Assembly: GCF_003346515.1 (NCBI RefSeq) | Contig: NZ_QQNA01000085.1 | Location: forward strand, 1-53,120 | Source: Streptomyces corynorhini | GTDB lineage: Bacteria > Actinomycetota > Actinomycetes > Streptomycetales > Streptomycetaceae | Direction: 5' to 3' | DNA: 53,120 bases | Shown: positions 33,801 to 42,390 of the stretch, one piece after another | Layout: every line of letters begins with the position of its first letter | Position numbering within the stretch: the first letter of the stretch is position 1 | The notes under the pieces: generated by a model | The model's input: the letters and a program-made list of their open reading frames with translations, nothing else | What the model was told of the DNA's origin: nothing | Databases searched by the model: none | Position numbers and translations under genes: made by a program

Positions 33801-33829
33801 ATCTAATCATCCGATGTTTACCGTGTCAA
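33801..33829 (-). promoter_or_regulatory. Promoter with operator in its spacer, ahead of the sugar uptake operon
   Basis: On the minus strand a perfect TTGACA (33829-33824) is followed by a 17-base spacer and TTAGAT (33806-33801). The spacer holds TAAACATCGGATGATT, a match to the palindrome found upstream of the other fucose genes. A regulator bound here would block RNA polymerase. A weaker half-match (GACATCGGACAAT) lies at 33870-33882. Confidence 0.8.
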
Positions 33830-33887
33830 CGGCTGCGCAATCCTGCGATATCTCCCCGTAACACTCGTAGACATCGGACAATCGGGT

Positions 33888-34628
33888 TCAGGTGCGGACC
33901 CTGAGACCCGACATCCCGCCGTCGACCTCGACGACCGTCCCGGTCGTGGAGCCCGCGCGGGGGCTGGCGAGATAGGCGACGGCGTCGGCGACCTCCGCGG
34001 CCTCGACCAGGCGTCCGTGCGGCTGCCGGGCCTCAAGGGCGGCGCGTTCGGCGACCGGGTCCTCGGCGGAGCCCAGGAGGCGGTTCACCCAGGGGGTCGC
34101 CACGGTCCCCGGGCTCACGGCGTTCACCCGGATCCCCTCGCGTACATGGTCGGCCGCCATCTGCAACGTGAGGGAGTGCAGCGCCCCCTTGCTGGCCCCG
34201 TACAGGGCACGCCGCGGCAGCCCGGCGCTCGCCGCGATGGAGCACATGTTCACGATCGCGGCGTGGTCGGACGCGCGCAGCCACGGCAGCGCGGCGCGGC
34301 TGACGCGCACGGCGCCGAGCACATTGACGTCGAGGACGTGGTGCCACTCCTCGTCGGAGTTGTCGGCCACGGTGCCCTGCGCGCCGATGCCCGCGTTGTT
34401 GACGACCACGTCGATCCCGCCGAACTCCTCGGCCACCCGGGCCACCGCCGTACGCACCTCGTCGTCCCGCCCGACGTCCACGCGGTAGGTGTCGGGCTCG
34501 CCCTCCGGCGGGTTCAGGTCGAGTACGGCGACCCGCGCGCCCTCCGCGCGGAGCCGGGCGACGATCGCCGCGCCGATGCCCGACGCGCCGCCGGTGACCA
34601 GGGCCCTGACCCCTTCGAAGCCGGTCAT
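33888..34628 (-). CDS. SDR oxidoreductase, probable 2-keto-3-deoxy-L-fuconate dehydrogenase
   Basis: This 246-residue classical SDR has the cofactor motif TGGASGIG at residues 12-19, NNAG at 77-80, and catalytic Ser130, Tyr143 and Lys147 (YGASK). In bacterial non-phosphorylative fucose breakdown an SDR oxidises 2-keto-3-deoxy-L-fuconate to the 2,4-diketo acid. It overlaps the FAH-family gene as ATGA, and that enzyme would cleave the diketo acid. This pairing is the main reason for the assignment. L-fucose dehydrogenase is another SDR option, but an aldo/keto reductase fills that step here. Confidence 0.85.
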   Translation of the reverse strand: MTGFEGVRALVTGGASGIGAAIVARLRAEGARVAVLDLNPPEGEPDTYRVDVGRDDEVRTAVARVAEEFGGIDVVVNNAGIGAQGTVADNSDEEWHHVLDVNVLGAVRVSRAALPWLRASDHAAIVNMCSIAASAGLPRRALYGASKGALHSLTLQMAADHVREGIRVNAVSPGTVATPWVNRLLGSAEDPVAERAALEARQPHGRLVEAAEVADAVAYLASPRAGSTTGTVVEVDGGMSGLRVRT

Positions 34629-35461
34629 CGGGTCACCTGCCGCTGCCGTCCGAGCCCGTCGATCTCGACTTCGACGACGTCCCCGGGGCGCAGATAGGGG
34701 AAGCGGCCCGACAGGGCGACGCCTTCGGGGGTGCCGGTCATGATCAGGTCACCGGGTTCGAGCACCAGGAACTGGCTCAGCCGCCAGACGATCTGCGCGA
34801 CGCCGAAGATCATGTCGGAGGTGTGCGAGTCCTGGCGGGGTTCGCCGTTCACGGAGCTGCGCAGCCGCAGCTCCGTGGGGTCGATCTCGTCGGCGGTGGC
34901 GAGCCAGGGGCCGACGGGCGAGAACCCGGGGAAGGACTTCCCCTTGCTCCACTGGCCGCCGGAGCGCTCGATCTGCCACTCGCGCTCGGAGAGGTCGTTG
35001 ACCAGCGTGTATCCGGCGACGTACGAGAGGGCCTCGTCCGGTGAGTCCAGGTAGCTCGCCCTGCGCCCGATCACCACACCCAGCTCCACCTCCCAGTCGG
35101 TCTTCACGCTGCCCGGGGGGATGGTGACGTCGTCGTCGGGGCCGGCCACGGTGTTGGGGGTCTTCAGGAACACCACGAGGTCGTCCGGTGGCAGGGCCCC
35201 GGACTCGGCGGCGTGGGCGGCGTAGTTCATCCCCACGCAGATGACAGCGGACGGCCGCGCGATCGGAGCGCCGATCCGCTGCCCGGCGCGCTCGACGCGC
35301 GGCAGTTCGCCCGCGCGCACGGCGGCGGCCACCCGGTCCTGGGACTGCGACAGGAACGTCCCGTCGATGTCGTCCGTGAGCGCCGACAGGTCGAGGTAGT
35401 GGTCTTCGGCGACGACGACGGGCCTTTCCCGGCCGGCCGCCCCGATCCGTGCGAATTTCAT
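34625..35461 (-). CDS. FAH-family hydrolase, probable 2,4-diketo-3-deoxy-L-fuconate hydrolase
   Basis: This enzyme would cleave the diketo acid to pyruvate and L-lactate. It has 278 residues from ATG 35461, which has GGAGG seven bases upstream. The FAH core is clear: [39 protein letters not shown] with the acidic metal ligands, [12 protein letters not shown] and [12 protein letters not shown]. It is the first gene of a minus-strand pair with the SDR and is divergent from fuconate dehydratase. A half-operator (GGAACATCGGAACT, 35474-35487) lies next to its ribosome-binding site. Confidence 0.9.
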   Translation of the reverse strand: MKFARIGAAGRERPVVVAEDHYLDLSALTDDIDGTFLSQSQDRVAAAVRAGELPRVERAGQRIGAPIARPSAVICVGMNYAAHAAESGALPPDDLVVFLKTPNTVAGPDDDVTIPPGSVKTDWEVELGVVIGRRASYLDSPDEALSYVAGYTLVNDLSEREWQIERSGGQWSKGKSFPGFSPVGPWLATADEIDPTELRLRSSVNGEPRQDSHTSDMIFGVAQIVWRLSQFLVLEPGDLIMTGTPEGVALSGRFPYLRPGDVVEVEIDGLGRQRQVTR

Positions 35462-35527
35462 GCGATCGCCTCCGGAACATCGGAACTCTGAGCCCATCTT
35501 TCGGGCAGGTCGACGGCACCATACCAT

Positions 35528-35557
35528 TTGACCCTTCGATTGATCCGATGTTTAGAT
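35528..35557 (+). promoter_or_regulatory. Promoter with operator in its spacer, ahead of fuconate dehydratase
   Basis: TTGACC at 35528-35533 and TTAGAT at 35552-35557 are separated by 18 bases. The spacer and its edge hold TTGATCCGATGTTTA (35540-35554), a copy of the recurring palindrome. The layout copies that of the uptake operon promoter. The ribosome-binding site GGGAGG lies at 35565-35570. Confidence 0.75.
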
Positions 35558-35574
35558 GCTCCCCGGGAGGACCC

Positions 35575-36873
35575 ATGACCACGATCACATCCGTCTCCAC
35601 GGCAGACGTCCGCTTCCAGACCTCCGCGTCGCTGGACGGCTCGGACGCCATGAACGCGGACCCCGACTACTCGGCGGCCTACGTCGTCATCCGCACCGAC
35701 GCGCCCGACGGCCACGAAGGGCACGCGTTCGCCTTCACCATCGGCCGCGGGAACGACGTGCAGGTCGCCGCCATCCAGATGCTGGAGGGCCATCTGCTCG
35801 GGCGCCAGGTCGAGCCCTTGCTCGACGACATGAGCGAGGCGTGGCGGATCCTCGCGCACGACTCCCAACTACGCTGGCTCGGGCCCGAAAAGGGCATCAT
35901 GCACATGGCCATCGGCGCGGTCCTCAACGCGCTGTGGGATCTGAAGGCGAAGCGGGCCGGTCTGCCCCTGTGGCAGTTGCTGGCCCGGATGACCCCCGAG
36001 CAGATCGCCGACCTCGTCGACTACCGCTATCTCACCGATGCGCTGACCCGCGACGAGGCGATCGGCATCCTGCGCCGCGCCGAGGCCGGGCGGGCCGAGC
36101 GCGAACGGATCCTGCTGGCGGAGGGGTATCCGGCGTACACGACGAGCCCCGGCTGGCTCGGTTACTCCGACGAGAAACTCGCCCGGCTGTGCCGGGAGGC
36201 CCTCGACGCCGGATTCCCGCAGATCAAGCTGAAGGTGGGCGCCGACCTCGACGACGACATCCGACGTCTGCGCATCGCCCGGGAGATCTGCGGCGACGGA
36301 TTCCCCATCGCGATCGACGCGAACCAGCGCTGGGACGTGGCCGACGCGATCGCGTGGGTACGCGCGCTGGCCCCCTACGGCGTGGCCTGGGTGGAGGAGC
36401 CGACCAGCCCCGACGACATCCTGGGGCACGCCGCCATCGCCCGCGGGATCGCCCCCGTGGCGGTGGCCACCGGCGAGCACCTGCACAACCGCGTCATGGT
36501 CAAACAGTTTCTTCAGGCAGGGGCGCTGGAGGTGCTCCAGATCGACGCGGTCCGGGTCGGCGGCGTCAACGAGAACATCGCCCATCTGCTGCTCGCCGCG
36601 AAGTTCGGCACCCGCGTCTGCCCGCACGCGGGGGGCGTGGGCCTGTGCGAGGCCGTGCAGCACCTGTCGATGTTCGACTTCGTCGCGGTCTCCGGCACGA
36701 CCGAGGACCGCATGATCGAGTTCGTCGACCACCTGCACGAGCACTTCGTCACCCCGACGGTGGTCAGCGGCGGCCGTTACATCGCCCCGACCGCCCCGGG
36801 CGCCGGAACCGAGATGCGGGCCGCCTCGATCGAAGCCCACCGTTGGACCGCGGAGACAGGGATCGCCGTATGA
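35575..36873 (+). CDS. L-fuconate dehydratase (enolase superfamily)
   Basis: This enzyme dehydrates L-fuconate to 2-keto-3-deoxy-L-fuconate. It has 432 residues from ATG 35575 with GGAGG upstream, close to the usual length. It is a mandelate-racemase-type enolase member: the base is in LKVG (KLK, Lys218 and Lys220), metal ligands are in [14 protein letters not shown] and GEH, and His351 is in PHAGGVGL. The N-terminal [14 protein letters not shown] and [12 protein letters not shown] segments are typical of fuconate dehydratase. It is followed by an aldo/keto reductase with an ATGA overlap, and all other pathway steps are nearby. Confidence 0.95.
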   Translation: MTTITSVSTADVRFQTSASLDGSDAMNADPDYSAAYVVIRTDAPDGHEGHAFAFTIGRGNDVQVAAIQMLEGHLLGRQVEPLLDDMSEAWRILAHDSQLRWLGPEKGIMHMAIGAVLNALWDLKAKRAGLPLWQLLARMTPEQIADLVDYRYLTDALTRDEAIGILRRAEAGRAERERILLAEGYPAYTTSPGWLGYSDEKLARLCREALDAGFPQIKLKVGADLDDDIRRLRIAREICGDGFPIAIDANQRWDVADAIAWVRALAPYGVAWVEEPTSPDDILGHAAIARGIAPVAVATGEHLHNRVMVKQFLQAGALEVLQIDAVRVGGVNENIAHLLLAAKFGTRVCPHAGGVGLCEAVQHLSMFDFVAVSGTTEDRMIEFVDHLHEHFVTPTVVSGGRYIAPTAPGAGTEMRAASIEAHRWTAETGIAV

Positions 36874-37814
36874 CCATGACCGAGCGCCTGGGATTCGGAG
36901 CCGCCTCCATCGGCAACCTGTACCGCGAGGTGTCCGACGACGACGCCCGCGCGGTGCTGGAGGAAGCCTGGGCGGGCGGCATCCGCAGCTTCGACACCGC
37001 GCCCCACTACGGACTGGGGCTCAGCGAGCGCCGGCTCGGCGCGTTCCTGCGGGAGCGGCCACGCGACGCGTTCCGGCTGTCGACGAAGGTGGGCCGGCTG
37101 ATCGTGCCCAACACCGGCCACCGCGCGGGCACCGACGAGGCCAACGGCTTCGCCGTCCCCGACGACCACGTGCGGCGCTGGGACCCCGGCCTCGCCGGGG
37201 TCCGGCGCAGCCTGGACGCCTCGCTGGAGCGGCTCGGACTCGACCGCGTCGACACACTGTTCCTCCACGACCCCGACGTCTACGACCTCGACGAGGGCCT
37301 GCGGCTGGGACTGCCCGCGCTCGCGCGGCTGCGGGAGGCGGGGCTGGTCGACGAGATCGGCGTCGGTGTCAACAGCGTGGCGGCGGCCGTGCGGGCGGTC
37401 CGGGAGGGCGACATCGATGTCGTCATGATCGCCGGCCGCTACACCCTGCTCGAACAGCCCGCCGCCGAGGAACTGCTCCCCCTGTGTCAGCGGCGCGGCG
37501 TGCGGGTGCTCGCGGTCGCGGTGTTCAACTCGGGGCTGCTCGCCTCGGACACCCCCGCGACGGCGCACTACAACTACGGCGCCGTACCGCCCGAGCTGGT
37601 CGAGCGGACGGAGCGGCTGCGGGAGGTCTGCGCACGCTTCGGTGTCGCACTGCCCACCGCCGCCCTCCAGTACCCGCTGCGCCATCCCGCGGTCGACCAG
37701 GTGGTCGTGGGCACGGCACGCACCAGTTCGCTGCGTGCCAACATCGCGCACATGAGGGCGATCGTCCCGGACGAGCTGTGGGAGACGCTGCGCGAGGAGG
37801 GGCTGATCCCCTGA
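36870..37814 (+). CDS. Aldo/keto reductase, probable L-fucose (D-threo-aldose) 1-dehydrogenase
   Basis: This enzyme would oxidise L-fucose to L-fuconolactone. It has 314 residues from ATG 36870, overlapping the fuconate dehydratase stop by four bases. It is an AKR barrel with catalytic Asp42 and Tyr47 (DTAPHYG), Lys73 (STKVGR) and a His in LHDPD. The GLSERRLG segment and the overall length match D-threo-aldose 1-dehydrogenases. It completes the first step of the pathway. A strong hairpin follows it. Confidence 0.9.
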   Translation: MTMTERLGFGAASIGNLYREVSDDDARAVLEEAWAGGIRSFDTAPHYGLGLSERRLGAFLRERPRDAFRLSTKVGRLIVPNTGHRAGTDEANGFAVPDDHVRRWDPGLAGVRRSLDASLERLGLDRVDTLFLHDPDVYDLDEGLRLGLPALARLREAGLVDEIGVGVNSVAAAVRAVREGDIDVVMIAGRYTLLEQPAAEELLPLCQRRGVRVLAVAVFNSGLLASDTPATAHYNYGAVPPELVERTERLREVCARFGVALPTAALQYPLRHPAVDQVVVGTARTSSLRANIAHMRAIVPDELWETLREEGLIP

Positions 37815-37845
37815 GCCGAGCGGGCCGGGCCCCGGCAGGGGCGGA

Positions 37846-37888
37846 CGGCCGGCCCGGACACCGCGACACGCGGCGTCCGGGCCGGCCG
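37846..37888. terminator. Bidirectional terminator hairpin
   Basis: A 14-base perfect stem (37846-37859 with 37875-37888, core GGCCGGCCCGGAC) contains a further CCGCG-ACA-CGCGG hairpin at its tip. It lies between the convergent aldo/keto reductase and lactonase genes, so it probably ends both transcripts. Confidence 0.8.
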
Positions 37889-37951
37889 CCTTCGGCTTGT
37901 CCCCTCGGCTCTCCGTCCCTTGCCTTTCCCCGGCTCCGCGCGACGAGTGCC

Positions 37952-38836
37952 TCAGCCGCGGATTCCGTAGACCGCGCGGGCGGTGCCCGCCGCGACCCGC
38001 GGCCAGTCGGACGCGCCGACGACCTCGCGCACCAGGTCGAACCACTCGCGCGCGGTCGTCGTGCCGTCCGCTCCGGTGCTCACCGGCCAGTCTCCGGCGA
38101 CCATGCACCGCTCCGCGCCGAACACGTCGAGGGCCGCCCGGAGCAGCTCCGGGCCGTTGCGGCGCAGGGTCGTCGCGTCGGGCGCCTCGGCGGGGAGCCC
38201 GGAGAGTTTGACCACGAGCCGTTCGTGCCGGGCGAGGCGCCGCAGCGCGGTCAGCCAGATCCGTCCGGCGTCGGAGCGCAGCCCCGCCTCCAGTGGAGGC
38301 TTGCCCAGGTGGTCGAGGACCACCGTCCCGTCGAACGTGTCGGTCAGGAGACGGTCAAGCGCGTCGAGCTGGGTCCAGCGCACGCAGGCGTCGAAGACGA
38401 GACCGGCGCGGGCGACCTCGCCGAGCCCCTCGGCCAGCGCGGGCGCCGCGAGCCGTTCCGGGGGCAGGCCCTGGAGCAGGTGGCGCACCCCTCGTACCAG
38501 CGGCAGTTCGGCCGCGCGGGCGATCCGTTCGGCGGCGTCGGGCGCCTCCAGGTCGGCCGCGACGACCATCGCCGCCAGTCCTGGCCAGTCCAGCTCGGCG
38601 ACCCATCGCGCCTCGTCGAGGGCCGCGGCGGGAGCGGCGTCGGCCTCCACGAACACCCAGCGCGACACCGTGCCGTCGGCGTCGTCGATGTCGCCCGGCA
38701 GCCGCGGCCGGTCCAGGGCCGTTCCCGCGAGCCAGTCGTAGCGCAGTCGCTCCGGGTCCCAGACGTGCGTATGGGCGTCGATCAGCTCCATGGCGGCGCC
38801 TGTCCCCGGCGGCCCCGCGGGCAGCGGCCGGGTCAC
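37952..38836 (-). CDS. Amidohydrolase-2 family lactonase, probable L-fuconolactonase
   Basis: This enzyme would open L-fuconolactone to L-fuconate. From the GTG at 38836 it has 294 residues; that start overlaps the mutarotase stop as GTGA. The ATG at 38791 is an internal alternative just before the family core. The metal-binding HxH is in DAHTHVWDP (His22 and His24), and FDACVRWTQ, VLDHLGKPP and MVAGDWPVS follow, all typical of sugar lactonases of this family. It is the last gene of the regulator-mutarotase-lactonase operon. Confidence 0.9.
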   Translation of the reverse strand: MTRPLPAGPPGTGAAMELIDAHTHVWDPERLRYDWLAGTALDRPRLPGDIDDADGTVSRWVFVEADAAPAAALDEARWVAELDWPGLAAMVVAADLEAPDAAERIARAAELPLVRGVRHLLQGLPPERLAAPALAEGLGEVARAGLVFDACVRWTQLDALDRLLTDTFDGTVVLDHLGKPPLEAGLRSDAGRIWLTALRRLARHERLVVKLSGLPAEAPDATTLRRNGPELLRAALDVFGAERCMVAGDWPVSTGADGTTTAREWFDLVREVVGASDWPRVAAGTARAVYGIRG

Positions 38837-39168
38837 CGTCCGCCGTCCCGCTGGGCCGCGAGGTCCCAGATCAGTTCGAGGGGCGCGGTGCCCTCCGCTC
38901 CGTCGGCGTCGCGGAACACTTCCACGAATCGTCCGATGTCACGCTGCCATGCCTGGTCGGCGGGCTCGTGGGGCAGGGCCGCGACGACAGCGTCCCAGTC
39001 GTCGCAGTCGACGAGGTGGAAGAGCCGGTGCCCCGAACGCCAGATGGTCCAGGCGTGGATGCCCAGCCGACCGAACGAGGCGACCAGGTCGTCCGGGATC
39101 CGGCCGTGCTGCTCCCGGTAGGAGTCGACGGCGTTCTCGCGGATCTCGGAGTGCAGTGCGACGCGCAT
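38833..39168 (-). CDS. L-fucose/L-rhamnose mutarotase family protein
   Basis: This small enzyme (111 residues) interconverts the anomers of a 6-deoxy sugar, which speeds entry into the dehydrogenase step. The ATG at 39168 overlaps the regulator stop by one base (TGATG). Family features are REQHGRIPDD near the N-terminus, HAWTIW, and LFHLVDCDDW. It sits between the regulator and the lactonase in one operon. Longer open frames upstream in this phase are not real, since the regulator occupies them. Confidence 0.9.
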   Translation of the reverse strand: MRVALHSEIRENAVDSYREQHGRIPDDLVASFGRLGIHAWTIWRSGHRLFHLVDCDDWDAVVAALPHEPADQAWQRDIGRFVEVFRDADGAEGTAPLELIWDLAAQRDGGR

Positions 39169-39839
39169 CAGCGGGCCTTCCTGAGCCAGTGCTCCACTCC
39201 GGAGACGTGCGCGATCATCAGCGCCTGGGCGAGTTCCGCGTTGCGCTGACGCACCGCCTCCAGGATGCCGCTGTGTTCGTCGATGGTGCGGGCGACCGAG
39301 CCGCCCTCGGTGATGCCGCGCCAGACCCGCGCGCGGACGGTGTGGCTCGACAGGGAGTCGAGCAGGCTCGTGAGGTAGGCGTTGCCGGTCGCCTCGACGA
39401 GGAGGTGGTGAAACGCGATGTCGTGAGCCACGAGCGTCTCGACGTCGGCGTCCTCGCCGACGTCCGCCACCTGCTTCTCGATCTCGGCCAGCTGCGCTTC
39501 CGTGATCGAGCGGCACGCGAGCGCCGCCGCCTGGGGTTCGAGCATCCGCCGTACGGCGAAGACCTCCAGGACCGAATCGTCCTGGTGGAGATCGACGACG
39601 AACGACAGGGCCTCCAGCAGGAGCCTCGGCTCCAGGCTGGTGACATAGGTGCCGTCGCCGCGCCGCACGTCCAGGACGCGGATCACCTCCAGCGCCTTCA
39701 CTGCCTCGCGCAGGGAGTTGCGCGAGAGACCGAGCGACTCGCTGAGTTCCTTCTCGGGGGGAAGCCGGGTTCCGGGAGACAGCTCCCCCGAAACGATCAT
39801 TTCCTTGATCTTGAGGATTGCCTCATCGGTGACCGCCAT
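39168..39839 (-). CDS. FadR-subfamily GntR regulator of the fucose genes
   Basis: This 223-residue regulator has an N-terminal winged helix (LPPEKELSESLGLSRNSLREAV, then RRGDGTYV) and a C-terminal FCD ligand domain with the usual metal/ligand His residues (HDIAFHHLLVEA). The ATG at 39839 is preferred over GTG 39848: TACAGT at 39852-39847 would place the transcript start at or near this ATG, giving a leaderless mRNA, and no ribosome-binding site is seen. A copy of the recurring palindrome lies directly upstream, so it probably represses itself as well as the pathway. Ligand likely a pathway acid, which is inference. Confidence 0.92.
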   Translation of the reverse strand: MAVTDEAILKIKEMIVSGELSPGTRLPPEKELSESLGLSRNSLREAVKALEVIRVLDVRRGDGTYVTSLEPRLLLEALSFVVDLHQDDSVLEVFAVRRMLEPQAAALACRSITEAQLAEIEKQVADVGEDADVETLVAHDIAFHHLLVEATGNAYLTSLLDSLSSHTVRARVWRGITEGGSVARTIDEHSGILEAVRQRNAELAQALMIAHVSGVEHWLRKAR

Positions 39840-39846
39840 GGCGACC

Positions 39847-39872
39847 ACTGTAGACCAAATGATCGGATGTTT
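39847..39872 (-). promoter_or_regulatory. Autoregulatory operator and -10 box ahead of the GntR gene
   Basis: Plus-strand AAATGATCGGATGTTT (39857-39872) is a copy of the shared palindrome. On the minus strand TACAGT follows at 39852-39847, with seven bases to the ATG. This fits a leaderless, self-controlled promoter. Confidence 0.7.
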
Positions 39873-39896
39873 GGGCAGGGGAGCCTCGAACGAGTC

Positions 39897-41144
39897 CTAC
39901 GGAAGCAGAGGTGTCGTCCTGGTCAGCTGCGTCACATGGCGCGGAGTGAGTTCTTCCAGGCAGGAGACCTGCAGCAGTTTCATGGTGCGCACGATCTGGT
40001 CGGAGAGGATATGCACGGCCCGGTCGACGCCTTCACGCCCGCCGGCCATGAGGCCGTAGAGATACGCGCGCCCGACGAGCGTGAAGCGCGCCCCCAGGGC
40101 GACGGCGGCGACGATGTCCGCCCCGTGCATGATGCCGGTGTCGATCGCGATCTCCATGTCGGTGCCGACTTCTTTGACGACCTTCGGCAGCAGATGGAAG
40201 GGCACGGGTGCGCGATCGAGCTGTCGGCCGCCGTGGTTGGAGAGCACGATGCCGTCCACCCCCAGGTCGGCGAGGGTCTTGGCGTCCTCCACGTTCTGGA
40301 CCCCCTTGACGACCAGCCGCCCCGGCCACATCTCCCGGATGACCGCGAGGTCCTCGTAGCCGATGGACGGGTCCATCGCCGAGTCCAGCAGTTCGCCCAC
40401 GGTCCCGCCCGTCGAGGTCAGGGAGGCGAACTCCAGCTTGGGCGTGGTGAGGAAGTCCCACCACCACCGAGGCCGGGGCAGCGTGTTCAGCACGGTGGTC
40501 GGTGTCAGCTGGGGCGGGATCGAGAAGCCGTTGCGCTTGTCGCGCAGCCGCGCGCCCGCCACCGGGGTGTCGACCGTGAAGAAGAGTGTGTCGAAGCCTG
40601 CTTCGGCGGCCCGGCGCACGAGGCCGTAGGAGATCTCGCGGTCCCGCATGACGTACAGCTGGAACCAGTTGCGCCCAGCGGGGTTCGCGGCTTTCACCGT
40701 CTCGATCGAGGCGGTGCCGAGCGTGGAGAGCGTGAACGGGATCCCGGCCGCCGCCGCCGCGCCCGCTCCCGCGCTCTCGCCCTCGGTGTGCATCAGCCGG
40801 GTGAAGCCGGTCGGCGCGATACCGAACGGCAGCGCGGAGAAACCGCCGAAGACCGTGGTACCGGTGTTCACCTCGGGCACGCTGCGGAGGATCGAGGGGT
40901 GGAACTCCACGTCCTCGAACGCCTGGCGGGCCCGAGCCAGCGACAGCTCGCCCTCGGCGGCCCCGTCGGTGTAGTCGAAGACGGCGCGCGGGGTGCGCCG
41001 CCTGGCGATGTCCCGCAGATCGTGGATCGTCAGCGCCTCAGCCAACCGACGCCTGCGTCCGTTGAGTTGGGGCTTCTTGAACTTGGCCAGCTCAAGGATC
41101 TCAGCAGGTCTGGGGATCTGGCGCTGTACCAAGGCGGTCACCAT
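39897..41144 (-). CDS. FMN-dependent alpha-hydroxy-acid dehydrogenase, L-lactate dehydrogenase-like
   Basis: This flavoenzyme oxidises an L-2-hydroxy acid, most likely L-lactate to pyruvate. It has 415 residues from ATG 41144. The FMN barrel shows [38 protein letters not shown] and the catalytic His304 in [10 protein letters not shown]. Other family members use glycolate or mandelate. The context favours lactate: the fucose route ends in pyruvate plus L-lactate, and the gene has its own copy of the shared operator. It thus completes the pathway. Confidence 0.9.
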   Translation of the reverse strand: MVTALVQRQIPRPAEILELAKFKKPQLNGRRRRLAEALTIHDLRDIARRRTPRAVFDYTDGAAEGELSLARARQAFEDVEFHPSILRSVPEVNTGTTVFGGFSALPFGIAPTGFTRLMHTEGESAGAGAAAAAGIPFTLSTLGTASIETVKAANPAGRNWFQLYVMRDREISYGLVRRAAEAGFDTLFFTVDTPVAGARLRDKRNGFSIPPQLTPTTVLNTLPRPRWWWDFLTTPKLEFASLTSTGGTVGELLDSAMDPSIGYEDLAVIREMWPGRLVVKGVQNVEDAKTLADLGVDGIVLSNHGGRQLDRAPVPFHLLPKVVKEVGTDMEIAIDTGIMHGADIVAAVALGARFTLVGRAYLYGLMAGGREGVDRAVHILSDQIVRTMKLLQVSCLEELTPRHVTQLTRTTPLLP

Positions 41145-41182
41145 TCCAGTGTGCGACGGCAGCCCCGACGGGCCACGAGAGC

Positions 41183-41211
41183 ACTATACTAAACATCCGA
41201 TGTTCCTGTCG
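41183..41211 (-). promoter_or_regulatory. Promoter with perfect operator palindrome, ahead of the lactate dehydrogenase-like gene
   Basis: The plus strand has AACATCCGATGTT at 41192-41204, a perfect 6-base-arm palindrome around one central base. On the minus strand TATAGT (41188-41183) follows, and a weak CCGACA lies 18 bases before it. The operator therefore occupies the spacer, as at the other fucose promoters. Confidence 0.75.
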
Positions 41212-41364
41212 GAGTGGTGACACCACGGATCTGGATCCCCCCTCCGGGACGAGCTGATCAAGATCCGTGCGCAGGTGAAGGCTCCTCGCCGGTCCGGGAG
41301 CGGACCGACCGTAGGCGTCGTGGCGGTACGCGCCGGATCCCGTGACCTGCGTCGGCCGCCCCAG

Positions 41365-41379
41365 AAACATCCGATGCAT
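41365..41379. promoter_or_regulatory. Additional operator copy without a promoter
   Basis: AAACATCCGATGCAT at 41365-41379 matches the shared palindrome but lies about 220 bases upstream of the lactate dehydrogenase-like start, with no other gene start close by. It could allow looping with the promoter-proximal site. Confidence 0.5.
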
Positions 41380-41398
41380 TTCTCGGCGCCGACCGACG

Positions 41399-41466
41399 TG
41401 CCGGTGCTGATGCCGGTCTGGTGCCGGTGCCGGTGTTGGTGGCGGTGCCGGTGTTGGTGGCGGTGC
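41399..41466. repeat. GGTGCCGGTGTTGGTGGC tandem repeat
   Basis: Six- and eighteen-base units (ggtgccggt, gttggtggc) repeat about three to four times in the intergenic region after the TIGR03086-like gene. No coding function. Confidence 0.75.
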
Positions 41467-41534
41467 CGCGCGGAGGGGATGCGGGAACGGCCCGTACGCC
41501 GTACGCCCGTGCGGGCCGTCGCGCCCGGCCCTGG

Positions 41535-42161
41535 TCAGCCGCCCTCGGTGCCGGGCGGGGGTGTGGGCGTCCACTTCGGTGACCGGCCCGCGAAGCCCAG
41601 CAGCCGGTCCAGTGCCGGGGCGTCCGGGCTCACCGGCACCTCGGGGGCGAACGGCAGGCCGACACCGCCCCGGTACTCCGGCTTGATCTGGTCGGCGAGC
41701 AGCGCGTACGCCCGCTCCGACGCCTCGGGATCGGGCCGCCAGGTCTGGCCGGTGGCGCGGGCGACGTCCCAGCCGTGCACCACGGCCTCGGCGACCAGCA
41801 TGCTCAGCACGTAGTCACCGGAGAACGTGCCGCCCAGGGCGGGCGCCCGCACCGGGACCGCTTCCACACCGTCGGCCAGCGCGGCACGTACGGCCTCCGA
41901 CAGCTCCCCGATGGCCGCGACCAGGACTTCGGCCTGTTCCGGGCCGACGTAGGCGCGCGGGTCCGGCCGCTGGTCGCCGTCGGGGTCGGTCAGGACGAGG
42001 GTGAAGTACCCGATTCCGCCGAGCAGATGCCGACGCAGCGCGACCACGTCGAGGCCGGCGCACGGCGTCGGCGCCGTGTCCTGTTCGGGAGTCGTCGCAC
42101 CGATCACCTGTGCCAGACGGTCCAGGACGGGGAGCACCGGATGAGAGGACATCAGTTCCAT
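41535..42161 (-). CDS. TIGR03086-like / mycothiol maleylpyruvate isomerase N-terminal-type protein
   Basis: This 208-residue protein belongs to the DinB-like four-helix group that often binds a metal through three His residues. Likely ligands are in LRRHLLGGI near the N-terminus and in VVHGWDVARATG. Such proteins are mycothiol-dependent enzymes or have no known role. The ATG at 42161 is chosen because the core begins just after it (VLPVLDRLAQV); ATG 42152 is also possible and the longer open frame upstream is not convincing. It stands alone, with promoter toward the multicopper oxidase side. Confidence 0.8.
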   Translation of the reverse strand: MELMSSHPVLPVLDRLAQVIGATTPEQDTAPTPCAGLDVVALRRHLLGGIGYFTLVLTDPDGDQRPDPRAYVGPEQAEVLVAAIGELSEAVRAALADGVEAVPVRAPALGGTFSGDYVLSMLVAEAVVHGWDVARATGQTWRPDPEASERAYALLADQIKPEYRGGVGLPFAPEVPVSPDAPALDRLLGFAGRSPKWTPTPPPGTEGG

Positions 42162-42390
42162 TTCGCTGGTCGGGACGGGCCTGAGCCACGGGGCGAGGAG
42201 CCGTTCTCCGGAGTCGGGACCGGCCACCCCGAAAGGGCCTCCACGGGACACCCTCCCTCGGCGGAGCGTCCTTCGCCTCGGTGAGAACTACGTAGGTGCG
42301 CCCCAGCCCGCCCGGAGCCGTCGGCGGAACACCGGGTCTACGTAATTTGCGCCGACGCGAAGCAGCCCTGCCGCACGCGAGGGTGTCCGC

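Larger units (their letters stand above)
41145..41534. other. Intergenic region, 390 bases, with repeats and two operators
   Basis: This region carries the promoter and operator of the lactate dehydrogenase-like gene, the second operator at 41365-41379, and a GGTGCCGGTGTTGGTGGC-type repeat at 41399-41466. Open frames across it encode Cys/Arg/Trp periodic peptides and are not genes. Confidence 0.65.

Noticed and set aside
41275..41814. Plus-strand frame with Cys/Arg/Trp repeats
   Set aside because: Periodic CRCRCWW peptide is the translation of the GGTGCCGGT repeat and then runs antisense to the TIGR03086-like gene.
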